A stretch of DNA of 64,000 bases, from positions 3,496,042 to 3,560,041 of the forward strand of contig OY282354.1 in NCBI GenBank assembly GCA_958295485.1, read 5' to 3'. Positions 1 to 8,230 of the stretch are shown here, piece after piece. Made by a program: the position numbers and the translations under genes. The DNA comes from an uncultured Gammaproteobacteria bacterium. Its GTDB lineage: Bacteria; Pseudomonadota; Gammaproteobacteria; Eutrophobiales; Eutrophobiaceae. Within the stretch, counting starts at the first letter, position 1, and each line of letters starts with the position of its first letter. Below the pieces are notes generated by a model that worked only from the letters and a program-made list of their open reading frames with translations, was not told the DNA's origin and did no database searches.

Positions 1-1027
1 GGGCGCCGGTTGTTTCACCCACCCTGATCATGCGCATGACCAGGGGTGGGAACAGGCCGGTTGCCGCAAAGCTCTCGCTGAGGCTTTTACCATCGGCGAT
101 GGCCCGGCCAACGTTTTTCATGGCGGCCTCAATGGCCTTGTTGCCGGCGATCCGCTCCCCCGTCTTGATGCAATCGACGATCGTGATGCCGGATGAATAC
201 ATCATGGCAAAAAAGCCGGCAAGCCGGGCTAAAATGAGTTTCTGGAAAACCGGGCCAAGCATCGGTATTTTTAATTTCAGCCTGTCCATGGCAAGTCTGA
301 ACCCGGAACTGAGTTTGACTCCAAGGGCGACGAAACTGATAAGCGCCATCGGCAACAGCAAAATGACGCGCCAGTAGTCCACAAAAAAACCGGACGCCGA
401 AATCAACAGCAAGGTATGCGCCGGCAATTCCGAACCCACGGTCTTTACGAATGTCAATAATTCCGGCACAAGGTAGATCATCAGGAAAAACAGCACGCCT
501 GTTACAACGACGCCGACGAGGAGCGGGTACATGATTAATTTTTTAGTCATGGACGCCTGCTCATCCTGCCATTTCAGGTTTCCCCCAAGTTTATCCAGTA
601 CCGCGCTCAGCTTTCCGGCCTGCTCTCCCGCCTGGACCAGGTTGACAAATACATTGGAAAACACCCCGGGGAAATCACTCATGGCCTCCGACAGGGTCTT
701 GCCGCCGCCAATCGATTCAAGCATGGCTGAGATAACCTCGCGCAAGCGGGGTTTCTCCGTACTGTCCCGAAGGTCTTGCAGACTTTCCAATATGGGTATG
801 CCCGCGCGCGTCGTCTGTTCCAGGTGGAAACAAAATAAAATCAGGTCGCGGCGGTTGACGCCTCGGCCCGAAGCGCCTTTGGCCGAGGCCTTGACCATCT
901 TGTAGCTGACAAGATCGAGCCCCATCTTCTGCACGCGCACTTCGAGATCCGCCTCATTGGACGCATCCGTTTTGCCCGCTTTTATACGGCCATGCTCATC
1001 GATTGCCTTGTATTTATAGGCGCTCAT
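1..1027 (-). CDS. mshG: Type IV pilus / type II secretion inner-membrane platform protein (MshG/GspF family), C-terminus cut by window
   Basis: My reverse-strand translation starts MSAYKYKAIDEHGRIKAGK and stays open for 342 codons to the window edge. The family is the polytopic inner-membrane platform of type IV pili and type II secretion, which works with the assembly ATPase to extrude pilin. Visible hallmarks are the N-terminal YKAID segment, a first GspF helical domain (LEQTTRAGIPILESL, then GEQAGKLSAVLDKL), a hydrophobic stretch around residues 165-190 (LLVGVVVTGVLFFLMIYLVP), a second hydrophobic stretch near 220, and the start of the second GspF repeat (LARLAGFFAMMYSSGI, then RVGETTGA). 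The start at 1027 fits the family N-terminus. It follows the ATPase gene by 77 bp and is the last visible gene of the operon. The mshG name rests on gene order and on the MshEN-bearing ATPase; a generic gspF/pilC assignment is the alternative. Confidence 0.9.
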   Translation of the reverse strand, partial: MSAYKYKAIDEHGRIKAGKTDASNEADLEVRVQKMGLDLVSYKMVKASAKGASGRGVNRRDLILFCFHLEQTTRAGIPILESLQDLRDSTEKPRLREVISAMLESIGGGKTLSEAMSDFPGVFSNVFVNLVQAGEQAGKLSAVLDKLGGNLKWQDEQASMTKKLIMYPLLVGVVVTGVLFFLMIYLVPELLTFVKTVGSELPAHTLLLISASGFFVDYWRVILLLPMALISFVALGVKLSSGFRLAMDRLKLKIPMLGPVFQKLILARLAGFFAMMYSSGITIVDCIKTGERIAGNKAIEAAMKNVGRAIADGKSLSESFAATGLFPPLVMRMIRVGETTGA

Positions 1028-1109
1028 GGGTGGTTATTTCCGGGCGCTGGGGAACAAGGACGTCCGCCTCCGTTCAGTTTGCATTTACAGGCGCGCATGG
1101 GTGGTTATT
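1012..1109. repeat. 27-bp imperfect direct repeat around the mshG start
   Basis: Positions 1012-1038 and 1083-1109 match at 25 of 27 bases, 71 bp apart. The first copy covers the start codon and first codons of the platform gene. The second contains a decoy ATG (1095-1097) between the ATPase stop and the real start. From the decoy, a 24-codon minus-strand frame ends in a TGA that overlaps the true ATG as ATGA. This looks like a local duplication of the translation start; a coding role for the 24-codon frame is unproven. Confidence 0.6.
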
Positions 1110-2826
1110 CCTGTTTCAGTCTTGCGCTCAGGTCGACCACGCGGGATATTTCTTCAAGGCTGGTGGAACCGTCGCTGATTTTCGCCAGCCCTGCCTCGAC
1201 AAGGGGTCTGAAGCCTTTCGACAGGGCCAGGCGGGTGAGCTCCCGGGGCGTTCCCCGGCGGGCGACCAACTCGTCCATGTCAGGGTCAAAACTCAATATC
1301 TCCATTAAGGACATGCGTCCCTGGTAACCCTGGCTGGCGCAGACCTGGCAACCTTTTGACTTGTAAATCACCTGCTGCCCGTCCGTTGTTCCCAATCCGG
1401 GCAGGTGGCGCCCCAGTTCGCCTGCCTCACAGGGTTCCTTACAGTTGTTGCATAGTTTTCTCACCAGTCTTTGAGCGATCACGCCGATAATATTGCCGGC
1501 CAGCATGTCCGGCTTTACGCCGATGTCCAGCAACCGGGGGATCGCGCCGATAGCGGAATTCGTATGCAGGGTAGAGAAGACCTGGTGACCGGTCATGGCG
1601 GCGCGCAAGGCCATGCCGGCGGTGTCTTCATCGCGGATCTCTCCCACTAATATAATATCCGGGTCCTGGCGCAACATTGACCGGATGCCATTGGCAAAAT
1701 CCAGTTTTGGCGTTTCATTCACCGAGGTTTGCCTGAGCATGGAGGTGGGATATTCAACAGGGTCTTCCAGGGTCATGATATTGACGGACTCGGTATTCAG
1801 GTAATTCAAAATCGAATACAAGGTGGTGGTTTTTCCGCTGCCGGTGGGACCGGTCACCAATATAATGCCTTCCGGACGCGCCACCATGAGTTTCAACGCG
1901 GCCAGCTCAGCATCCATCAAACCCAGTTTCTCCAACGAGACGATGCCTTTTTGCCGGTCCAATATCCGCAGAACGATATTTTCGCCATGGACGGTGGGCA
2001 GGGTGGATACGCGAAAATCGACTTGGCGGCCTGATAACGACAAGGAAATACGACCATCCTGGGGCGCGCGGGTTTCAGCAATGTCCATTCCCGCCATTAC
2101 CTTGAGACGAACGGCAATGGCGGACCAGTAGTTTTCATGCAAGCTGCGAACCTGCCTGAGCACGCCATCGATTCGATAGCGGAAGCGAAGAAACCCCGCT
2201 TCCGGTTCAAAGTGGATATCGGAGGCGCTGCGTTTGACCGCATCCGACAGCAACGCGTTGACCAGGCGGACGACCGGTTGGCTGTACTCGCTGCTCCCTG
2301 CATCAAGGCTCTGGTAATCGATCTCGCCCGTTTCTATTTCATTAAGGATGCCGTCAACGGAAAGTTCAAACCCGTAGAATTGATCGATGGACTTTTCAAT
2401 CTCCACTTCGCCGGCCAGCACGGGAACGATTTCAGCGGCGCCGCCCAGGTAGGCGTTAAGCTGGTCCAGGGAAACGACGTCAAAGGTGTCCGCCATGGCT
2501 ACCGTAAGCAAGCCCCGCGCGGCATCATGGCTGACGGGTATGGCTTTTAACCGCCTGGCCATTTCTTTCGGGATCATGGATACCGCTTCACTGTCGGCCA
2601 CGGCGCGGTTCAGGTCAACGCTCTCCTGGCCGATGACGCCGCCGATAACGTCACGGATAATCGATTCCGTCGCAAACCCGAGGCGAACGAGGATCTTGCC
2701 CAAGCGCTCCCTGCTCTTCTTCTGCTCCAATAAAGCGATCTCGATTTGATCGGGCGTGGCAACGCCTCTCTGGACGAGTATTTCACCCAGGCGCAGGTGT
2801 TTCCCGTGAGGCGCGGCTGAAGTCAT
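1105..2826 (-). CDS. mshE: Pilus assembly ATPase, MshE/GspE family, with c-di-GMP-binding MshEN domain
   Basis: This 573-residue hexameric secretion ATPase powers pilin extrusion at the inner membrane. The N-terminus carries two MshEN motifs: R12-L13-G14 to Q35 (24 residues), a 5-residue spacer (KKSRE), then R41-L42-G43 onward. That is the 24-5-24 spacing described for the high-affinity c-di-GMP receptor domain. The catalytic part has Walker A GPTGSGKTTT at 326-335 (K332), an Asp-box/Walker B run DPDIILVGEIRDED, the His-box segment STLHTN, and a zinc tetracysteine with C459, C462, C493 and C496. The start ATG overlaps the stop of the upstream TPR gene as ATGA, so translation is probably coupled. 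The MshEN pair favours mshE over gspE. Activation of pilus extension by c-di-GMP is inferred from the motif. Confidence 0.93.
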   Translation of the reverse strand: MTSAAPHGKHLRLGEILVQRGVATPDQIEIALLEQKKSRERLGKILVRLGFATESIIRDVIGGVIGQESVDLNRAVADSEAVSMIPKEMARRLKAIPVSHDAARGLLTVAMADTFDVVSLDQLNAYLGGAAEIVPVLAGEVEIEKSIDQFYGFELSVDGILNEIETGEIDYQSLDAGSSEYSQPVVRLVNALLSDAVKRSASDIHFEPEAGFLRFRYRIDGVLRQVRSLHENYWSAIAVRLKVMAGMDIAETRAPQDGRISLSLSGRQVDFRVSTLPTVHGENIVLRILDRQKGIVSLEKLGLMDAELAALKLMVARPEGIILVTGPTGSGKTTTLYSILNYLNTESVNIMTLEDPVEYPTSMLRQTSVNETPKLDFANGIRSMLRQDPDIILVGEIRDEDTAGMALRAAMTGHQVFSTLHTNSAIGAIPRLLDIGVKPDMLAGNIIGVIAQRLVRKLCNNCKEPCEAGELGRHLPGLGTTDGQQVIYKSKGCQVCASQGYQGRMSLMEILSFDPDMDELVARRGTPRELTRLALSKGFRPLVEAGLAKISDGSTSLEEISRVVDLSARLKQE

Positions 2827-3518
2827 GGCTGTATTTGGCGGAGGAGTGAATTGATGCGATCAATAATCGGGGCGGTATCGAAGTCCGATGCGCCTCGCCC
2901 CGCCAGGTCGATTGCAACGTGGTAATAATGCAATGCTGTTTCACTTTGCCCCAGCCGGTCCAGGCTGATGGCAAGGTTCAGCGCATAACCAGGGGTGGCG
3001 GGATCAAACCGATGCGCGGCAAAAAAGGCTTGTTGAGCTTCCGGCCAGCGTGATTGCGTCGCATAGAGTCGGCCCAGGATAAAATGCAGGAACGGGATTT
3101 CCGGCTGCTTGGACAACATGTTCCTGATGACAGCCTCCTCCTGCACGGAATCCTGTTGCCGTTGCAAGCCGATCAATGCGGCCCTGGGGAGCTCATCCTG
3201 CGGATAGACGCGGGTCAAGTGGGAATACATGGCCACCGCCGATTCAAGATTTCCTTCATAAACGGCGCAGGCGGCCAATCCCAGCATGGCGTCACGATTA
3301 TCCGGGTAGGCTTGCAACGCTTCGGCGTACTTGGACCTGGCGGTAGCCACATCACCGGACTGATAGGCCCTGTACGCCTCGTTTACCAGGCTGCTCTCCT
3401 TTTCAACCGCTTCGATGCGGCTGAACTCGAGCCTCCCGGACTTCACCTCGGTCCCGGTGGCAAAGACAGGGACAATGACCAGGGTCAAACCCGCGAAAAA
3501 CCTTTCCCCCCTACCCAT
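2823..3518 (-). CDS. mshN: TPR repeat protein of the pilus operon (MshN-like)
   Basis: 231 residues from the chosen start. A short N-terminal hydrophobic segment (FFAGLTLVIVPVFATG) suggests a signal peptide or membrane anchor. It is followed by TPR helices: AYRAYQSGDVATARSKYAEA, then YEGNLESAVAMYSHLTRVYP, LYATQSRWPEAQQAFFAAH and DRLGQSETALHYYHVAID. I start it at 3518 rather than the longest frame at 3584 because 3518 has a GGGAG ribosome site about 7 bases upstream and a sensible export signal. The longer start would overlap the secretin by 74 bp with no signal. It overlaps the secretin stop by 8 bp and the ATPase start by 4 bp. In MSHA loci a TPR protein, MshN, occupies this position, so the name rests mostly on synteny. 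The AAA protein MshM, often between mshL and mshN, is absent here. Confidence 0.75.
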   Translation of the reverse strand: MGRGERFFAGLTLVIVPVFATGTEVKSGRLEFSRIEAVEKESSLVNEAYRAYQSGDVATARSKYAEALQAYPDNRDAMLGLAACAVYEGNLESAVAMYSHLTRVYPQDELPRAALIGLQRQQDSVQEEAVIRNMLSKQPEIPFLHFILGRLYATQSRWPEAQQAFFAAHRFDPATPGYALNLAISLDRLGQSETALHYYHVAIDLAGRGASDFDTAPIIDRINSLLRQIQP

Positions 3519-5157
3519 TTTTATCTCCCGGGAAAAATCGTTTGTACGGGCTGAAATCCCCGTCCAGGCTTGGGTCGCGGACAATGACCGGCCGCAGAAA
3601 AATCACCAGCTCGGTCTTTTCATACTCACGCCGCCTGGCCCTGAAGGCTTCTCCCAAAAAAGGTATCCTGGAAAGCCCGGGAATCGCGTTGTCGCTCTTG
3701 CGGTCGTCATTCTGCATCAACCCCCCCATCACCGCGATTTCACCGTTGCTCAGCCGCAGCATGGATTCCATTTCCCGCACCCGAATTTCCGGCACCGGGC
3801 TGTTTACCGTCAACGCCGGATTCGGATCATTGACAAAGCGGTTTATGCGGGAAATAGTGGGCCTGACGTTTAAAATGATGGAATCGTTTGCATTAATATA
3901 CGGCGTAATCGTCATGACGATGCCCACCGGCACCGTTTTCACAGTGGTCTCGAAAATATTCGTGGCCACGCCCTGGGTAGTATTGGTCTCCTGCCCCACT
4001 TCAAAATAAACGACGTTGTCGACTACTTTCAGGATGGCCGATTGATTATTCAGCGCCATGATCTGCGGACTGGACAACACGCTTACGTCACCGAATTCCT
4101 CCAGCAATTCAAGGGCGGCGCGGAGTACGCTGCCCTCGTCCGAATCAGGGTCGTCATAGCCCAGCGAGAAGAAGGAAGCGGTATTAACGGGTCTTGACGC
4201 GAACGTTCTCGCGGTCACGTTAAACCCGGCCAGGCCGGCCTGGTTGAGGACCTGCCAGTTGATGCCGGCCTGGTATTGATCCGTCAGGCTGACTTCCACG
4301 ATAGTCGCCTGTATCAGGACCTGACGATTGGCATTGGTGACGGTCTCGTTGATCAATGTCTCAAGCAATTCGTGTTGCGCGCCGGTTGCCTTCACGGTCA
4401 ATACACCTGATTCGGGATGCGGTATTACGCTGTTGCGGACAGTTGATTCGCCGCCGCTGTTCCCGCCGCCCAGGCCCAGGATGGCGGATACGTTTGCCAC
4501 CAGGTTGGACCAAAAATGATTTGACGCGGAACTGCCGATGGTGGTGGTTGAGTTATTGGAACCGCCGCCACCCTCTGCGCCCCCGCCGGCATCGGCGATT
4601 TGCGTCCCGATTTGGACGATATTTGACGTGTTCCGCTCCATATTCAGGTAATCGACCCTGTAGGTCCGAAAATAAGGTTCATCCGGTGTGATGATCACGT
4701 TGTCGTTTTCAATCACGTAGCGAAGACCCACCTGCCGCGCAATCCGGTCCAGCAATCCCGGCAGGGTTTGCTCCACTGCGTTCAAGGTCACAACGCCCTG
4801 AATTGCGGGCGCGATATCGACGTTGACCTGCGCGTCCCTGGCCAGCGCAAACAGCAGCTCTTTCACGGGCATTTCATTAACGACAACGGTATATTTTTCC
4901 AGGGGTTGCAGCGGTCGGGGTTCGAGCAGGAGCGGGATCTGCCCGACAATCTCGGGGATGCCGCCGGGCGTCGTTGTTGCAGGTTCAACTGAAAGATGCC
5001 CCGACGACGACGGCAGCGGCTCGGGAATGATCCCGGCGCAGCCCCCATGGACAATGCAGAATAAAAACAGGAGAAGGCTCCCAGACCTGCCGGAAGCGCG
5101 ATAAGTTGCGGGCGGCGGCTTGTCCGTAAGCATGTTAACTCGATGTGGCAATTCCAT
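3511..5157 (-). CDS. mshL: Outer-membrane secretin of MSHA-type pilus (MshL/PilQ family), lipoprotein
   Basis: 548 residues. It forms the outer-membrane gate through which the pilus passes. A hydrophobic segment (SLLLFLFCIVHGGC) ends in a lipobox with C40 as the likely lipidated cysteine. An STN/secretin N-domain follows (YTVVVNEMPVKELLFALARD to NVIITPDEP), then a Gly/Ser/Asn-rich loop around residues 190-240. The C-terminal secretin domain contains EFGDVSVLSSPQIMALNNQ, VPVGIVMTITPYIN and GEIAVMGGLMQ and ends near FLRPVIVRDP. The start at 5157 is preceded by AAGGGA six bases upstream; an in-frame Met at codon 9 lacks a ribosome site. It is the first gene of the minus-strand operon and is divergent from the carbonic anhydrase gene. 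PilQ-type secretins are the alternative. Confidence 0.92.
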   Translation of the reverse strand: MELPHRVNMLTDKPPPATYRASGRSGSLLLFLFCIVHGGCAGIIPEPLPSSSGHLSVEPATTTPGGIPEIVGQIPLLLEPRPLQPLEKYTVVVNEMPVKELLFALARDAQVNVDIAPAIQGVVTLNAVEQTLPGLLDRIARQVGLRYVIENDNVIITPDEPYFRTYRVDYLNMERNTSNIVQIGTQIADAGGGAEGGGGSNNSTTTIGSSASNHFWSNLVANVSAILGLGGGNSGGESTVRNSVIPHPESGVLTVKATGAQHELLETLINETVTNANRQVLIQATIVEVSLTDQYQAGINWQVLNQAGLAGFNVTARTFASRPVNTASFFSLGYDDPDSDEGSVLRAALELLEEFGDVSVLSSPQIMALNNQSAILKVVDNVVYFEVGQETNTTQGVATNIFETTVKTVPVGIVMTITPYINANDSIILNVRPTISRINRFVNDPNPALTVNSPVPEIRVREMESMLRLSNGEIAVMGGLMQNDDRKSDNAIPGLSRIPFLGEAFRARRREYEKTELVIFLRPVIVRDPSLDGDFSPYKRFFPGDKNG

Positions 5158-5311
5158 AATATTCCCTTAATATCCAGTTTCCCTTTACGGCGGGATCGAC
5201 AAACAACACTACCGGCCAACGCCCAAAGCCTGCCGGCAGGGTACCAGTATACACCCTGGTATTATTTTTTCAAATGCAATTTCAAACTTTCGTCAAACCA
5301 GGATGGAAATC

Positions 5312-5409
5312 AGTTCCCGCTAACAGTGGGTTTGGGGGCTGTTTTTCCGTTCCGCGCAAAGTCACTCCAAAACAGCCCCCAAACCCACTTTTGACAAACA
5401 GCGGGAACT
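5312..5409. repeat. Long structured inverted repeat, copy 1 (conserved 23-nt loop)
   Basis: Perfect 20-bp arms lie at 5326-5345 and 5369-5388 around a 23-nt loop (5346-5368). A second outer 10-bp inverted repeat, AGTTCCCGCT at 5312-5321 and AGCGGGAACT at 5400-5409, encloses it. It lies in the 313-bp divergent region between the secretin and carbonic anhydrase genes, so it is not at the 3' end of either gene. A second copy, in the opposite orientation, is at 9338-9400. Apart from this hairpin and a weak promoter-like site near 5434, I see nothing else in 5158-5470. Confidence 0.85.
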
Positions 5410-5433
5410 CCTGTCATAACGCGATATTCCTGC

Positions 5434-5461
5434 TTGACAGACCCTCGCGCTGGCGTTACCT
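5434..5461 (+). promoter_or_regulatory. Possible promoter of the carbonic anhydrase gene
   Basis: TTGACA at 5434-5439 is a consensus -35 hexamer. With a 16-bp spacer it is followed by a weak -10, TTACCT (5456-5461). The predicted transcript start would fall almost on the ATG at 5471, and no ribosome-binding site is visible, so the message could be leaderless. The -10 is poor and the assignment is tentative. Confidence 0.3.
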
Positions 5462-5470
5462 TCACCCTCT

Positions 5471-5962
5471 ATGACTGCAATAGACGAACTTCTTGCCAAC
5501 AACGCCCGCTACGCCGAGGGTTTCGACAAAGGCGACCTGCCCCTGTCCCCAGCGCGTAAGCTGGCGGTTGTAGCCTGCATGGACGCTCGCCTGGACCCCC
5601 ATCAAGTACTGGGGCTCGAGGAAGGCGACGCGCACGTGATTCGCAACGCGGGCGGCGTGATCAGCGACGATGCAATCCGCTCGCTGGTCATTTCCCAACG
5701 CTTGCTGGGCACCCGGGAAATTGCGCTGATCCACCACACGGACTGCGGGATGCTGACCTTTCGGGACGATGATGTCAAAGACGCTATCGAAGCCGATACC
5801 GGCCTGCGCCCGGCCTTTTCCCTGGAAGCCTTCGGAGACCTGGAGCAAGATGTTCGCCAGTCCGTATCCCGCATCCAGGCCAACCCGTTCATCCCCCACA
5901 AAGACCAGGTTCGCGGCTTCATCTACGACTGCGCCACAGGTCAACTTAACGAGGTTTCCTGA
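5471..5962 (+). CDS. Beta-class carbonic anhydrase
   Basis: 163 residues. It interconverts CO2 and bicarbonate in the cytoplasm. The zinc-site motifs are intact: C36 and the D38/R40 dyad in VVACMDARLDP, and H89 and C92 in LIHHTDCGM. The HVIRNAGG segment (55-62) is also typical. The length and the HHTDCGM signature resemble the short beta-carbonic anhydrases of the mycobacterial Rv1284 type. The ATG at 5471 places C36 at the usual distance from the N-terminus, although no Shine-Dalgarno sequence is evident. It stands alone on the plus strand, divergent from the pilus operon. Confidence 0.92.
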   Translation: MTAIDELLANNARYAEGFDKGDLPLSPARKLAVVACMDARLDPHQVLGLEEGDAHVIRNAGGVISDDAIRSLVISQRLLGTREIALIHHTDCGMLTFRDDDVKDAIEADTGLRPAFSLEAFGDLEQDVRQSVSRIQANPFIPHKDQVRGFIYDCATGQLNEVS

Positions 5963-5994
5963 AGCGCTATCCTGCCAGACTCGCAAAGAACTTT

Positions 5995-6330
5995 TTGTAT
6001 GAATGTGATACGTCGTTTACTGATAATTTTCTGTCGAAAAAAGCAGACAGGACAGAGATTCACTCGTCATTCCTGAGCCGGCTGATCTGCGCAATCAGGT
6101 CATCTGACTTGGCCCAATCGGTCGCGGCGGCCCGGGCTCAGATCAAGAAAGCGCTTGAGCAGCTTGGGCTTGAACCCCTGTGGCAGGAGTGGCAAGTCGG
6201 CGATTCGTCAGCGCCTGCATACATGCAGGGCTTGGGTTCGCCTTCGATATTGATCAATGAAAAAGACGTTTCAGGCTGGGAAGCAACAGAAGATAATATC
6301 GGAAGCGTCAAGATCAACCTTCTTCATTAA
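5995..6330 (+). pseudogene. Thioredoxin-fold-like fragment lacking the N-terminal Cys motif
   Basis: The frame has only a TTG at 5995 or a CTG at 5959 as possible starts; there is no ATG before residue 80. The second half (AAARAQIKKALEQLGLEPLW, then APAYMQGLGSPSILINEKDV) resembles the C-terminal two thirds of small thioredoxin-like proteins. These normally begin with a beta strand and a Cys-Pro active site followed by the GSP cis-proline loop seen here. The first 40 residues are atypical and carry no CxxC or CP motif, so I read this as a 5'-decayed gene. The stop overlaps the stop of the convergent CoA-transferase by 3 bases. An intact but divergent protein with a non-ATG start is possible. 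Confidence 0.4.
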
Positions 6331-7676
6331 CGGTTGAAGGAAACAGTGTAGCTTGCCGTTGTTTTTTGTCTTACCTCGTCTTCCGTGACGCCCGGCATCA
6401 GCTTTACCAGGCGCATGCCTTCCTTGTCGAAATTAAACACTGCCAGGTCCGTGATTAATACATTGACGGCCCGGGTCGCCGTCAGTGGCAAATCACATTG
6501 GGGCACTACCTTTGATATGCCGTCCCGGTTGCAGTGGGTCATGGTGATAATCAGCTTTTTCGCGCCGGACGCCAAGTCCATTGCGCCGCCGACTCCCAGC
6601 AATGGCTTGCCGGGTACGGCCCAGTTGGCCAGGTTGCCTTGTTCATCCACCTGCAACCCGCCCATGATGGCCACGTCCACGTGGCCGCCCCGGATCATGG
6701 CAAAAGAGGTTGCGCTATCAAAATAACTGGCGCCGGGAAGCGCAGTCACCGGGATCTTGCCGGCATTAACCGGATAGTGCATGGCGCCGCCGGATTCCGG
6801 CTCGGGGCCAACGCCTAACATGCCATTTTCAGAGTGCATGATAATAGCGTCTCCCGGCCCAACAAGGTCCGCCACCAGGGTTGGTATGCCGACGCCCAGG
6901 TTGACAATATCCCCTTTCTTTAATTCAGCCAGCGCGGCTTCAGCCATCATCAGGCGGGTTTCATCAACCTTTTTAAGACTCGCCGATACGGATGCGGAAG
7001 AGCCTAAATCTTCCATGGTAAGACCGGCCTGCACCAGGTAGTCCACGAAACAACCCGGCGTATGGATAAAATCAGGGTCGATTTCACCGGCTTCAACAAT
7101 TTCCTCGACTTCCGCTATCACCAAGTCAGCAGCGGTTGCCGCCGCCTGGTTAAAATTGTTTTCCGTCATGCGGTATTGTAAATTGCCGGCCGTATCCGCC
7201 CGCCATGCCCTGATAACGGCGACATCCGCGCGTATCGGCGGGATGAATACCATCTCTTTTCCATCGATGATCCTGGTCTCGCGTCCTTCCGCCAACGGGG
7301 TGCCTGCGGACGTCGGCGTGAAGAACCCACCGAGGCCGGCCCCGCCTGCGCGTATGGCCTCAGCCAATGTACCCTGTGGCAAAAGTTCGACGTCCAACTC
7401 TCCGGACTGCGCCGCCACGACGACTTCAGGATTGCTGGTGAAGAAAGAACCGATGGCCTTCTTAATCTGGCCCCTGCGCAAACAGCGCCCCCCGGCTAAC
7501 CCGGGTTCGCCCACGTTATTGCCTATATATGTAAGATCGGTCGCCCCCGTCTCGGCAATGGCGTGCATCAAGTGGGTCGGGCTGCCGGTCATGCCAAAAC
7601 CACCGACAATGAGCACATCGCCGGAACGGATCTTTGCGGCGGCTTCTTCCAAACTAATTTGCGGGACAACTTTCAT
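6327..7676 (-). CDS. 3-oxoacid CoA-transferase, fused alpha and beta subunits
   Basis: 449 residues. It transfers CoA from an acyl-CoA donor (succinyl-CoA in most relatives) to a 3-oxoacid. The N-terminal half is the alpha module ([52 protein letters not shown]). The C-terminal half is the beta module ([41 protein letters not shown]). The catalytic glutamate of the SENG motif is E283. Most bacterial homologues are two polypeptides of about 230 and 215 residues; here they are fused as in the eukaryotic SCOT layout. The maleylacetate reductase gene upstream on the same strand suggests the substrate is 3-oxoadipate, giving 3-oxoadipyl-CoA. Acetoacetate is the alternative. Confidence 0.9.
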   Translation of the reverse strand: MKVVPQISLEEAAAKIRSGDVLIVGGFGMTGSPTHLMHAIAETGATDLTYIGNNVGEPGLAGGRCLRRGQIKKAIGSFFTSNPEVVVAAQSGELDVELLPQGTLAEAIRAGGAGLGGFFTPTSAGTPLAEGRETRIIDGKEMVFIPPIRADVAVIRAWRADTAGNLQYRMTENNFNQAAATAADLVIAEVEEIVEAGEIDPDFIHTPGCFVDYLVQAGLTMEDLGSSASVSASLKKVDETRLMMAEAALAELKKGDIVNLGVGIPTLVADLVGPGDAIIMHSENGMLGVGPEPESGGAMHYPVNAGKIPVTALPGASYFDSATSFAMIRGGHVDVAIMGGLQVDEQGNLANWAVPGKPLLGVGGAMDLASGAKKLIITMTHCNRDGISKVVPQCDLPLTATRAVNVLITDLAVFNFDKEGMRLVKLMPGVTEDEVRQKTTASYTVSFNR

Positions 7677-7731
7677 GATGATCAGTTATACGTTTCAACC
7701 TGTAAATAAACAATAAGGTTTCAGCCCTCTC

Positions 7732-7798
7732 CCTGACAAGGGGAAGTTAGAGAGAGTTTGTGGCAGACCAGCCCGCTCCCCATGACCCCCTTGTCAGG
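7732..7798. repeat. 12-bp inverted repeat between CoA-transferase and the 78-bp array
   Basis: CCTGACAAGGGG (7732-7743) and its reverse complement CCCCTTGTCAGG (7787-7798) flank a 43-nt loop. It lies downstream of the reductase array and upstream of the CoA-transferase start. No T-run follows on either strand, so a terminator role is unconvincing. Confidence 0.35.
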
Positions 7799-7822
7799 CA
7801 GAAAACACGGGGCAAGTTCCCA

Positions 7823-8230
7823 GGGTAAGGGAGGCCGCTCATACCGGTTGCGGCGCGCGGCCATGGTAGGCGCTTTCGAGTAATGCGCGCACCCGTCCCC
7901 TGGTAAGGGAGGCCGCTCATACCGGTTGCGGCGCGCGACCATGGTAGGCACTTTCGAGTAATGCCCGCACCCGTCCCCTGATAACGGAGGCCACTCATAC
8001 CGGTTGTGGCGCGCAGGCATGGCAGGCATTTTCGAGTAATGCGCGCACCCGCCCCCTGGTCAAGGAGAACGCTCATACCGGTTGCGGCGCGCGGCCATGG
8101 TAGGCACTTTCGAGTAATGCCCGCACCCGTCCCCTGGTCAAGGAGAACGCTCATACCGGTTGCGGCGCGCGGCCATGGTAGGCATTTTCGAGTAATGCCC
8201 GCACCCGTCCCCTGGTAACGGGTTCGGGAT
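7823..8230. repeat. 78-bp tandem array, five copies, derived from the 3' end of the maleylacetate reductase gene
   Basis: The landmark ATACCGGTTG recurs at 7841, 7919, 7997, 8075 and 8153, a period of exactly 78 bp. The copy at 8153 is the genuine 3' end of the reductase (C-terminus AYHGRAPQPV and stop). The other four lie downstream of the stop and each retain codons for a near copy of that C-terminus with its own stop. Units differ by a few substitutions and a variable edge (GGTAAGGGAGGCC or GGTCAAGGAGAAC). Because 78 is divisible by three, a second minus-strand frame stays open through the array (7747-8154); I regard it as non-coding. This fills most of the 474 bp between the two genes. 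Confidence 0.9.

Noticed and set aside
5312..5409. Ordinary rho-independent terminator
   Set aside because: It lies between divergent genes, at no gene's 3' end, and its loop is conserved in a second copy.
5462..5986. A 174-codon minus-strand frame over the carbonic anhydrase
   Set aside because: The plus strand carries the zinc-site motifs; the antisense frame has none.
7747..8154. A 135-codon minus-strand frame made of 26-residue repeats
   Set aside because: It exists only because the 78-bp repeat is a multiple of three; it is out of frame with the gene whose 3' end it copies and has no ribosome site.
7823..8230. CRISPR array
   Set aside because: Units are 78 bp and contiguous with no unique spacers, and they derive from a coding 3' end.
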